From positions 1-21,376 of the IMG/VR virus record IMGVR_UViG_3300046804_002650: a stretch of 21,376 bases of DNA, one strand, 5' to 3'. The position numbers and the translations under genes were made by a program. Under the pieces are notes generated by a model. The model ran no database searches. It was not told the DNA's origin and saw only the letters and a list, made by a program, of their open reading frames with translations. Positions 15,231 to 21,376 of this stretch are shown one piece after another (position 1 is the first letter of the stretch; every line of letters begins with the position of its first letter). This DNA comes from a virus.

Positions 15231-16229
15231 ATGATTACCAACATTAAAAATATAAGCGGAGTCACACACCTCACATGGATCATTAACAATATATGTACTA
15301 AGAGCTGTGACTACTGCCCTACTAATTTACATAGAGGTAAAAATCATCATTACGATTGGACACACGCCAAAAGTTTCATAAAAGAAATATTCAAGAGATA
15401 CGAGAAACTTCACGTAACTATATCGGGCGGTGAACCAACAGTAAGTCCGTTCTTAATCGATGTGGTAAAAGAGTTTTATAACAACGGACATACAATTGGT
15501 ATTACAAGCAATGCCGCACGAACTAAAGACTACTACAAAGAACTGTGTCCAATGTTAAGCTACATAGGATTAAGTTGGCATCCCAGTGACCCAGATCCTG
15601 AATTTATAGAAAAGGCGTTAACTGCTTCCGATCACTGCTTTACCCTAGTTAGAGTTATGATGGATGCCAGACACTGGGACGAATGTATTTCTTTTTTAGA
15701 TAGGCTAAAACAAATTAAAGAATTAGCTTGGGAACCAGTAATGATAACTCCCTGGCATACTGAGGAAAGAGGAATAGCGCCGTGTGCCTATACAGAAGAA
15801 CAACTCGAATGGTTTAAGACAGCTCCATTTAAACGAGCAGATGAATTCTTTAAATCTAAAAGATACCCGTTACTATCAAAGCAACCTTTAGTAAGTTTTG
15901 CCTACAATGAAAAAGGAAAACGAATAAAGAACTTTTACCCAAACGAACTTATAAACAAGCGACAAAATGTGTTTACTGGGTGGACTTGTTATCCAGGATT
16001 AGAAAGTCTCTTTGTCCAATATACAGGACAGATAAGTTCAGCTAACTGTGGTCAGAATCGTAATTTAGGAACAATACAAGATATAGATAATATTAAATGG
16101 ATTACTGATCCTGTGACCTGTACACAACCTAGTTGCGAATGTACTTCGGATATACTATTAACCAAATACAGATATGCCCCGATAGTAACAACAAAACAAA
16201 AATTTTTAAATTGGATTAAGAAACTATGA
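15231..16229 (+). CDS. Radical SAM protein with C-terminal auxiliary-cluster domain (copy 2)
   Basis: A 332-aa radical SAM enzyme from the ATG at 15231, which lies just downstream of the TATAAATA site. A longer frame from 15180 would start upstream of that promoter. The core cysteines are C22, C26 and C29 in CTKSCDYC, and SGGEPT is at 65-70. C-terminal cysteines at 253, 273, 297, 302 and 304 have exactly the same spacing as in the 11193 protein, and the context (GW-C--GLE--FV---G-I---C) is shared. These are therefore paralogs with a twitch/SPASM-like auxiliary domain. It overlaps the epimerase gene by ATGA, so its product may act on a nucleotide sugar or glycan made with that enzyme. Confidence 0.87.
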   Translation: MITNIKNISGVTHLTWIINNICTKSCDYCPTNLHRGKNHHYDWTHAKSFIKEIFKRYEKLHVTISGGEPTVSPFLIDVVKEFYNNGHTIGITSNAARTKDYYKELCPMLSYIGLSWHPSDPDPEFIEKALTASDHCFTLVRVMMDARHWDECISFLDRLKQIKELAWEPVMITPWHTEERGIAPCAYTEEQLEWFKTAPFKRADEFFKSKRYPLLSKQPLVSFAYNEKGKRIKNFYPNELINKRQNVFTGWTCYPGLESLFVQYTGQISSANCGQNRNLGTIQDIDNIKWITDPVTCTQPSCECTSDILLTKYRYAPIVTTKQKFLNWIKKL

Positions 16230-17155
16230 AAATCTTCATTACAGGGTCTGATGGATTCATTGGATCGCATATGGTAAAAACACTAACCTCTCAAGGACAT
16301 TCTTTAACACCGTTAACTTGTGACCTGAGAGATCACGCTGGCGTAGAACAACAACTACGAGATGCTTCTCCAGATTTAATTGTACATCTAGCCGCTAGAA
16401 CAGAAGTAGAAAAAAGCTTCTACGAACAAACAACCTTTAGTGATATCAATTACACAGGGACAGTTAATCTAATTGAATCAGCGGCTAGACTATCTCATAA
16501 ACCGCATTTTGTATTTGCCAGCACAATGGAAGTATACGGATGGCAACCTGAAAGCGATTTAATTAGAGACGGAAAGCCATTTACATTGCCTGTGTTCGAT
16601 GAACATACTGTTCCACATCCTAATGCTCCGTATGCTGTTGCCAAGTACGGATGTGAAAAATATCTAGAGTATGCTAGTAGATCACTAGGCATTACATATA
16701 CAATTATTAGACAAACAAATGCCTATGGACGCAAGGATAATACATTCTTTGTCACTGAACGTATTATTAGTCAGATGCTAGGAGATGCTCACACCTGTAA
16801 ATTAGGATATGCTACTCCTTACAGAAACTTTATCTATATCGACGATCTGCTATCTGCTTGGGAAACAGTTATTAATAATCCAGACAAATGTAGAAATCAA
16901 TTGTATACCTTAGGGCCGGCTAATGCTATTCAGATCAAAGAATATGCTGAATGGATTGCTTCTCTATTAGATTGGGACGGTACTATCGAATGGAACACAC
17001 AACCTCATAGACCCGGTGAGATATATGTTTTAAACAGCAACCATAACTTATTAACAGAACACACAGGTTGGATGCCTAAGGTTACTTTAGAACAGGGGCT
17101 AATGCTAACTATTGATCATTGGAAGTCTCAGATAGTAAGATACCATCCTTGCTAA
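16226..17155 (+). CDS. NAD-dependent nucleotide-sugar epimerase/dehydratase (extended SDR)
   Basis: A 309-aa protein with full-length extended-SDR features: the cofactor loop GSDGFIG (7-13), HLAA (54-57), catalytic S99 in FASTMEVYG, and Y136 and K140 in the YAVAK motif, followed by a RQTNAYGRKD block and the C-terminal HRPGE substrate region. Such enzymes epimerise or dehydrate UDP-, dTDP- or GDP-sugars in the cytoplasm. The exact sugar is not predictable, although the layout is closest to UDP-glucose 4-epimerase and GDP-sugar dehydratase groups. It overlaps the radical SAM gene by ATGA. The 3' end overlaps a convergent glycosyltransferase-like gene by 47 bases. Confidence 0.88.
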   Translation: MKIFITGSDGFIGSHMVKTLTSQGHSLTPLTCDLRDHAGVEQQLRDASPDLIVHLAARTEVEKSFYEQTTFSDINYTGTVNLIESAARLSHKPHFVFASTMEVYGWQPESDLIRDGKPFTLPVFDEHTVPHPNAPYAVAKYGCEKYLEYASRSLGITYTIIRQTNAYGRKDNTFFVTERIISQMLGDAHTCKLGYATPYRNFIYIDDLLSAWETVINNPDKCRNQLYTLGPANAIQIKEYAEWIASLLDWDGTIEWNTQPHRPGEIYVLNSNHNLLTEHTGWMPKVTLEQGLMLTIDHWKSQIVRYHPC

Positions 17156-17792
17156 GTCTTCCTCTGTGGTGTATAAAGAACTTCTTTAATGGACTGCGTT
17201 GAAATGCTTCACCGCTTTGATAAGGAAGTTCAGATAAGTTCTTACTGGGTATTTTTAGTTCTTTAAAGACTTCTTCCCATACCCAAGCATCTTGCCACAT
17301 ATACATATCTTTTACTTTACCAGATAGATATGCGTCTTGCAAGGCCAACATAAACTCTCGTGTTCTAGGATGTTTCATGTTGTATGCCATCCATCCTGTT
17401 TCTGAATAGAAGTCGTCCCCTCTACCTAAATGAGAAACTACCTGATGTTCTTCAGGCATTACCGCCAACAACTCTTCGCTTGTAATTCCGTGTATCTGTG
17501 TAACATCAGTGTCTAACCATATAACATAATCTGCTGTTGATTGTAGGCAATGATTAACTAATGCTTCTATCTTATGAGAATACTTACAACAGGCTCTTAA
17601 AAAACTAGTGCCCTCGTCTGGCCATGTACGGGCTTCTGCTCTCATACGCTCCCAAGCTTCTGTACTGTCTTGCGGTTCCCAATACATTTTAACAAATGGA
17701 TACCATTGCCATGTCGGAATACTACGGCAAGCATACCTATCCCAAATTTCTTGATTCAGTCCTGTTATAATTTCTAAGTTGTTAATGTCCAT
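17109..17792 (-). CDS. Glycosyltransferase-like protein with DTD motif
   Basis: A 227-aa protein. The DTD motif at 94-96 in DYVIWLDTDVTQI follows a hydrophobic strand, as in GT-A fold glycosyltransferases. The block SHLGRGDDFYSETGWMAYN further on, with a large acidic/tryptophan-rich WQDAWVWEEV segment, suggests an acceptor-binding part, and HHRGR lies near the end. It differs from the GT-like proteins at 4488, 5275 and 14510. The last 47 bases overlap the end of the epimerase gene, so the two are antisense there. It starts 24 bases from the divergent gene at 17817, across an inverted repeat. Confidence 0.68.
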   Translation of the reverse strand: MDINNLEIITGLNQEIWDRYACRSIPTWQWYPFVKMYWEPQDSTEAWERMRAEARTWPDEGTSFLRACCKYSHKIEALVNHCLQSTADYVIWLDTDVTQIHGITSEELLAVMPEEHQVVSHLGRGDDFYSETGWMAYNMKHPRTREFMLALQDAYLSGKVKDMYMWQDAWVWEEVFKELKIPSKNLSELPYQSGEAFQRSPLKKFFIHHRGRLSKDGILLSETSNDQ

Positions 17793-17794
17793 GA

Positions 17795-17813
17795 GATATT
17801 TACTGTAAATATC
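17795..17813. promoter_or_regulatory. Inverted repeat in a 24-base divergent spacer, possible two-way promoter
   Basis: A perfect inverted repeat: arms GATATTTA and TAAATATC around CTG. Each strand therefore carries TAAATA, giving TGTAAATA on plus and AGTAAATA on minus, which differ from the late-promoter motif by two bases or fewer in the conserved part. It fills nearly all of the space between start codons at 17792 and 17817. It may be a symmetric late promoter or a binding site for a dimeric regulator. Confidence 0.45.
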
Positions 17814-17816
17814 ACC

Positions 17817-18347
17817 ATGTCCTATAAAATTGTTCCCTGGAGTAAAGATTTAGATCTCAGTGAGTTTTATCAAACCGCTAAGGAAAAAGGATTTCTAAAT
17901 AACTCAACTGAAGAATTACTTGTCGATTCTTTTAGGAACGAGCGCGAATGGAATGTGTGGATTTTGTATTACAATGACAAAGCTGTTGGAAGTATGGCTG
18001 CTCATAGCTTTGATGATGTAATGGGTCCAAACAGTTATAGGGTAGCTGTTAGAACCTGTGTGTTTACTGATAAGATTGAAGCTACTGGTCTAAAGACTCT
18101 ACAGACAATGCTCGATTATACTAAAGGAGAGCACCCTGTTGGTTATTTGTTCAAGGCATGTGTCGATTGGGTTCCAAAAGGATCTAGAATATTTACAACT
18201 ACAGTTACGAGCAACACTACAGGAAAACAAGACAAAGCACACACGGTTACTTCAGCATTGTCTAGGTTTAAAACATTTAAGAAGATGGGCGATATACATT
18301 ACCGACACACTGATCAAACACTTTGGGAAATATTATTAGACCATTGA
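17817..18347 (+). CDS. Acyltransferase-like protein (GNAT-type, tentative)
   Basis: A 176-aa protein. A strand VWILYYNDKAVGSMAAHSF followed by YRVAVRTCVF recalls the beta4-beta5 region of GNAT N-acetyltransferases, where the enzyme backbone meets acetyl-CoA, but the R/Q-x-x-G-x-G/A loop is not clear. It is a relative of the protein at 20756: both share a strand with K-x-V-x-S, an R-x-CV segment, a phenylalanine- and glycine-rich end and a final W residue. Each lies alone on the plus strand at the end of a leftward unit. Possible roles include acylation of an amino sugar made by the neighbouring enzymes. The 3' end overlaps the nucleotidyltransferase gene by 34 bases. Confidence 0.5.
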   Translation: MSYKIVPWSKDLDLSEFYQTAKEKGFLNNSTEELLVDSFRNEREWNVWILYYNDKAVGSMAAHSFDDVMGPNSYRVAVRTCVFTDKIEATGLKTLQTMLDYTKGEHPVGYLFKACVDWVPKGSRIFTTTVTSNTTGKQDKAHTVTSALSRFKTFKKMGDIHYRHTDQTLWEILLDH

Positions 18348-18748
18348 GCAAGTAAGTTGCTACTGCTAACTGTTTTATTTCCACCTACTCCAAATTTAAA
18401 AATTACATCATGAACTGCCAGTTCTGGAATATTTTTAGCAGTTCTATCTCCGCCATTAGCAAAGATGATAGTGTCTTTTGGAAATAAACTTTTTACATTT
18501 TTAATTGCTTCAATAGCACTTCCGTCGTTATCGTTAAACAGTATAACACCATCCACCATTCTTAAGTTTTCAATAATTTGTACTCGCTCATGGATTGGCA
18601 TAAAAGGACGGCCTTTTTTACGTTCGAGCCAAGCATCGCTATTAACACCGACAATAAGTTTATCACCTAACTCTTTTGCCGCGTTAAAATACGCAATATG
18701 TCCGCTATGTATAGGATCAAAGCCGCCTGTTACCAATACTACATTCAT
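18314..18748 (-). CDS. Nucleotidyltransferase of the cytidylyltransferase family
   Basis: A 144-aa protein. The GGFDPIHSGH motif (8-17, with the HxGH nucleotide-binding signature at 14-17) is typical of the small cytidylyltransferase family, which includes glycerol-3-phosphate cytidylyltransferase and the C-terminal half of HldE (RfaE). The block VGVNSDAWLERKKG and the GGDR segment also fit. The usual ISSTxI-type motif is VSSSN here, a moderate change. It would join CMP or AMP to a sugar or polyol phosphate, giving an activated precursor. It overlaps the upstream oxygenase gene by ATGA and is the last gene of that leftward unit. The product fits a sugar-activation step for the glycosyltransferases. 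Confidence 0.82.
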   Translation of the reverse strand: MNVVLVTGGFDPIHSGHIAYFNAAKELGDKLIVGVNSDAWLERKKGRPFMPIHERVQIIENLRMVDGVILFNDNDGSAIEAIKNVKSLFPKDTIIFANGGDRTAKNIPELAVHDVIFKFGVGGNKTVSSSNLLAQWSNNISQSV

Positions 18749-19218
18749 AGCTTGTAAGGAATCCTTTCTACTAGAGATTCGTATGTTTCATCTACAATAG
18801 AAATTCTAAATAGGATTCTTTCTTTATCTCCATTCTTTACTTCATGCGGCACTTGAGGATTTAATAGTGCTGTTGTATAGTAATAATCAACTCCGCCAAA
18901 TGTAACTGGAGCAAGGTCGTCTGATAGTAAAAAATTAACAGATACTAGTGTTTCATAATCAACATGCTCTGTTAAATGTGTATAGGGCTTTACCCAGCCG
19001 ACTTTAGGATAACAGGTGCCGCGTAATTCTAAGTCTTTTATGATTTGATTAACGTATTCATTATCTCTAATCTCGACTACTGATACATAATCTTTTAGAT
19101 ATCCAAATTCATCCTTAGGAGGAACATAATCTCCACCGGTAGCGTTTCTTAAGTCGTTGGCAATTTTTAATATGCGCTCTTTGTCAATCTTATAAGAAAG
19201 GTGAGTGATTGGAGTCAT
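18745..19218 (-). CDS. 2OG-Fe(II) oxygenase-like protein, 157 aa
   Basis: The metal ligands are H85 and D87 in LTEHVDYET and H125 in QVPHEVKNG, with R134 or R138 as the likely 2-oxoglutarate anchor. A double-stranded beta-helix layout is suggested by LVSVNFLLSDDL and ILFRISIVDE. The protein is compact, close to the minimum for the fold. It is translated between the radical SAM gene (ATGA overlap upstream) and the nucleotidyltransferase gene (ATGA overlap downstream), so the three probably act in one pathway. This is the third such oxygenase in the window and is not obviously a duplicate of the other two. Confidence 0.7.
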   Translation of the reverse strand: MTPITHLSYKIDKERILKIANDLRNATGGDYVPPKDEFGYLKDYVSVVEIRDNEYVNQIIKDLELRGTCYPKVGWVKPYTHLTEHVDYETLVSVNFLLSDDLAPVTFGGVDYYYTTALLNPQVPHEVKNGDKERILFRISIVDETYESLVERIPYKL

Positions 19219-20717
19219 TTTAATTTTTTCTCAACATAATCTTTAATCAATCTCAGAGATTTCTTTCTGTAATCGATTGTGTCAATCTGAGGATGGCATT
19301 GTCTTGTAATAGACAATACCTTTTCGTAATCCTGCTTGTACAATCCTAAGTATCGTATGGTAGAAAAACAATCTAGGAATTCTGTTTTCTTTTGAAACTC
19401 GGAAACTAAGTCTGTACATTCATAAATGTCAGTGTGTTCATTTTTCCAGAACACTTCGTTAATGGGACGAGTTACATTCTTTTCTCTGTTAATATCTCTA
19501 TCAACTTCTAGTATTTCAGAATACCCAAACTTAGACATATCTTCGCCAAAGGCAGCTATAATTCCTTTTTGTCTGTATATTGATAGCGGCCACCACATCC
19601 AGTGTTGATCAATCCAATTTTGCTGTAGCCATTTTTCTGTTTCTAGCATATCGCTAATAGGCTCGTGTGGTAAGCCGGCAATAAACCCTGCGGTGCCCCT
19701 ATACAAACCTACATGGGTATTCATGTAGTCCTTCATTTGTAGTAACAAGCCCTTCATTATGTCAGGATTCATTCCTTTACCAATTGATGTTCCTGCTCGT
19801 TTGTTAAACGTTTCAATGCCGTAGTAATGTACCCACGCTCTCGATTCTGCCAACAGTTCAAAATGTTCAGGGTGCGCTTTTAATAAGTCTAATCTAATAA
19901 AGGCTTTAAAGTCTGGTTTAAAATCTAGTCGCCTAACAACATTTCTAAGTTTAATTAATTTTTCAGTTCTGTCATTAAATGTGTCATCGGCAATAGTATA
20001 TACTGTAGTTCCCCACTTCTCGTAGTTCTCATTAAGTTCTCTATATAAACTTTCTTCACTAGCTGAAGAATCTTCTTTCATACCAATGAAGGGAAAACTA
20101 CAGAACTTACAAGCAAACTTACATCCTCTAGATAATTCGATAGTCATGTGATTATCTGGAGTAACATAATCGTTCTCGACAAATTTTACAGAGTAATCAT
20201 CTAGAGGAGTTGCTGGGTAAGCATGGTAGGCATCGATATGTCGACCGGTAAAAAACTCAGTGCTTGTGGGCATAGGTCCTGTGCTAAACTCATATTTTAG
20301 TACAGCATCTAACGCATATTCTCCGTAGCCAAATATATACCAGTCAGCTGACAGATCGTGATTGTACGGGAACTGCCCTCCTATGATTAATTTCAAATTT
20401 GGATACCATTCCTTGATGCTCTTAATCAAAGTAATAGCATCCTTGCTTTCAGAGATCCATGTATAGGATACACCTATCCATTTAGTAACTCCGTCTATAT
20501 ACCTAGTGTCGATAAACTGTTTTACTTGATCAACAGGCATCCAAAGCATGTAGTCCAATACTTCAATGTTCCACCCTTTCTCTCTCAAGTAGTGAGCTGT
20601 TCGATATGCTCCAGTTGATCGACTGTTTCGTAGTTCGTCGAACCCCGATAGGATTAAAGCATGACCCGTAGGGTATTCGACTGTCTGTTCAACTTGGTGT
20701 ATAGGTATGTGTTTCAT
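19215..20717 (-). CDS. B12-domain-like radical SAM protein
   Basis: A 500-aa protein. Residues about 15-140 form a Rossmann-like domain resembling the cobalamin-binding half of class B radical SAM enzymes (LILSGFDELR, TAHYLREKGWNIEVLDYM, KLIIGGQF, FGYGEYALDAVL), but the DxHxxG motif that ligates cobalamin is absent, so B12 binding is doubtful. The radical SAM core then follows, with C199, C203 and C206 in RGCKFACKFCSF. Downstream blocks (IADDTFNDR, HYYGIETFN, GFIAGLPHE) fit the family. A C-terminal extension of about 100 aa is unassigned. The first gene of its unit, it lies 38 bases from a divergent acyltransferase-like gene across an inverted repeat. Confidence 0.85.
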   Translation of the reverse strand: MKHIPIHQVEQTVEYPTGHALILSGFDELRNSRSTGAYRTAHYLREKGWNIEVLDYMLWMPVDQVKQFIDTRYIDGVTKWIGVSYTWISESKDAITLIKSIKEWYPNLKLIIGGQFPYNHDLSADWYIFGYGEYALDAVLKYEFSTGPMPTSTEFFTGRHIDAYHAYPATPLDDYSVKFVENDYVTPDNHMTIELSRGCKFACKFCSFPFIGMKEDSSASEESLYRELNENYEKWGTTVYTIADDTFNDRTEKLIKLRNVVRRLDFKPDFKAFIRLDLLKAHPEHFELLAESRAWVHYYGIETFNKRAGTSIGKGMNPDIMKGLLLQMKDYMNTHVGLYRGTAGFIAGLPHEPISDMLETEKWLQQNWIDQHWMWWPLSIYRQKGIIAAFGEDMSKFGYSEILEVDRDINREKNVTRPINEVFWKNEHTDIYECTDLVSEFQKKTEFLDCFSTIRYLGLYKQDYEKVLSITRQCHPQIDTIDYRKKSLRLIKDYVEKKLK

Positions 20718-20721
20718 GAGA

Positions 20722-20735
20722 TAAGTATTTACTTA
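20722..20735. promoter_or_regulatory. Short inverted repeat in the divergent spacer, possible promoter
   Basis: A perfect inverted repeat with arms TAAGTA and TACTTA around TT. The minus strand reads AGTAAATA here, the same 8-mer as the minus strand of the 17795 repeat, and lies 8 bases before the start codon at 20717. It could be a promoter for the leftward radical SAM unit, possibly with an almost leaderless transcript. Confidence 0.35.
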
Positions 20736-20755
20736 ATGAGATTGCGGAGGAAAGG

Positions 20756-21340
20756 ATGTTTGAAGTAGTAGAATACAACCCTAGTATAGATCTAAAGCCC
20801 TACTTCAAGCAAGCATATGAAGAAGGCTATATCTTTCATACTTCGCCTAAGATATTCACACAACCTGGAGAGCCGGTTTGTAAATCCTGGGTAGTATATC
20901 AGTCAGGTAAAATTGTTTCTAGTTTTAGTCTGTTCAGTCTTAAGACCGTATTTCCTGATAGTCCACAAAAGTTTTCAGTGGCAGGGAGAATGTGTGTCTT
21001 AAAACATCAAACTTCCGAAACTAGGAAAAGCATCAAGTCGTTCTTTACAGAGATGCAAAACTTTCCACAACAGATTGTGTTTCCGACCTGCTTCAAATGG
21101 TTAGAAGTTAACTACGGAACTAACTTCGAACCGCTAGTAATGGTTGATGTTGATAAAATCTATCCCTATTCAAGAGGCGATCAAATATTGGAAGGATTTT
21201 CTAGATTTCAAAATGTTATAGAAAAAATAGATACAAGAGTAGTTGGTTTTAAAAATGTATCTATATGGCGATATAACGTTGAACAATTCTGGAAGTTATA
21301 TAACACTTGCCCTAAATGGGATGTTCACTTTCCGTCGTAG
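20756..21340 (+). CDS. Acyltransferase-like protein (relative of the 17817 gene)
   Basis: A 194-aa protein with a strong Shine-Dalgarno (GGAGG about 6 bases before the ATG). The first half has the strand SWVVYQSGKIVSSFSLFSL followed by FSVAGRMCVL, which parallels the 17817 protein, and a KSFFTEM helix. The second half has a VDKIYPYSRGDQIL segment and a final SIWRYNVEQFW. A GNAT-like fold is suggested, but motifs are weak. Because the two related genes each stand alone beside a leftward unit of modification genes, they may act on the same pathway with different acceptors. The 3' end overlaps a leftward frame by 16 bases. Confidence 0.5.
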   Translation: MFEVVEYNPSIDLKPYFKQAYEEGYIFHTSPKIFTQPGEPVCKSWVVYQSGKIVSSFSLFSLKTVFPDSPQKFSVAGRMCVLKHQTSETRKSIKSFFTEMQNFPQQIVFPTCFKWLEVNYGTNFEPLVMVDVDKIYPYSRGDQILEGFSRFQNVIEKIDTRVVGFKNVSIWRYNVEQFWKLYNTCPKWDVHFPS

Positions 21341-21376
21341 TCTTTAACTGGGCCGCCATACTGTACAGACTTAGAC
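21325..21376 (-). CDS. Partial CDS, C-terminus only (runs off right edge)
   Basis: The minus strand has an open frame from the window edge to a TGA at 21327-21325, ending SVQYGGPVKDYDGK. The overlap of 16 bases with the convergent acyltransferase-like gene follows the pattern of every other convergent pair here, which supports it as a real gene end. Too short to identify. Confidence 0.4.
   Translation of the reverse strand, partial: SKSVQYGGPVKDYDGK

Noticed and set aside
19215-20717. Cobalamin-dependent radical SAM enzyme
   Set aside because: The N-terminal domain has the right shape but I could not find the DxHxxG cobalamin ligand motif, so only B12-domain-like is claimed.
1-21376. tRNA genes, CRISPR arrays, insertion sequences or terminator hairpins
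   Set aside because: Nearly all bases are covered by credible genes and spacers are under 60 bases. I saw no cloverleaf, repeated spacer pattern, transposase motif or GC-rich hairpin with a T-tract.

Overview
The window looks like an accessory region of a tailed-phage genome, most likely a T4-like (Straboviridae/Kyanoviridae-type) myovirus of an aquatic proteobacterium. The reasons are as follows. Genes are packed almost without spacers, many with ATGA start/stop overlaps. The DNA is visibly AT-rich. Matches to the T4/cyanophage late-promoter motif NATAAATA sit 19-23 bases before start codons. One gene looks like a virion structural protein. The cargo (Fe-S assembly proteins, glycosyltransferase-like proteins, radical SAM and 2-oxoglutarate oxygenases) resembles the auxiliary genes of uncultured aquatic myophages. 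The IscU, IscA and ErpA-like proteins are close to proteobacterial versions, which points to a proteobacterial gene source and perhaps host. No terminase, capsid or replication gene is present, so the phage assignment is an inference. No tRNA, CRISPR array, insertion sequence or integrase was seen.

Layout. Bases 1-2904 form a leftward operon: an unknown 253-aa protein, IscU, an ErpA-like A-type carrier, an 81-aa unknown, a short AMP-forming ligase, and the start of a gene running off the left edge. Bases 2920-10663 form a long rightward operon: IscA, a structural protein, a conserved small protein, two DxD glycosyltransferase-like proteins, an unknown, a 577-aa protein made of two tandem GT-like modules, an N-twitch radical SAM protein, a methyltransferase-like protein and a 2OG-Fe(II) oxygenase. 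From 10660 to the end the strand changes every one to five genes. This part holds a second 2OG oxygenase, a radical SAM protein, a leftward five-gene unit (GT8-like, unknown, small unknown, unknown, QueC-like PP-loop), a radical SAM plus NAD-dependent epimerase pair, another GT-like protein, two related acyltransferase-like genes, and a leftward unit of B12-domain-like radical SAM, 2OG oxygenase and nucleotidyltransferase.

How they may work together (inference). The IscU and A-type carriers could supply 4Fe-4S clusters to the four phage radical SAM enzymes. The radical SAM, 2OG oxygenase, methyltransferase, epimerase, nucleotidyltransferase and GT-like proteins together look like a decoration pathway that makes or attaches an unusual sugar or modified residue, either on virion tail proteins or on host envelope glycans. 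The most distinctive features are the pairing of an Fe-S supply with four radical SAM enzymes, two radical SAM paralogs with identical C-terminal cysteine spacing, a QueC-like protein in an operon of unknowns, and a compact layout in which all five convergent gene pairs overlap and divergent pairs are separated by as little as 5 bases.
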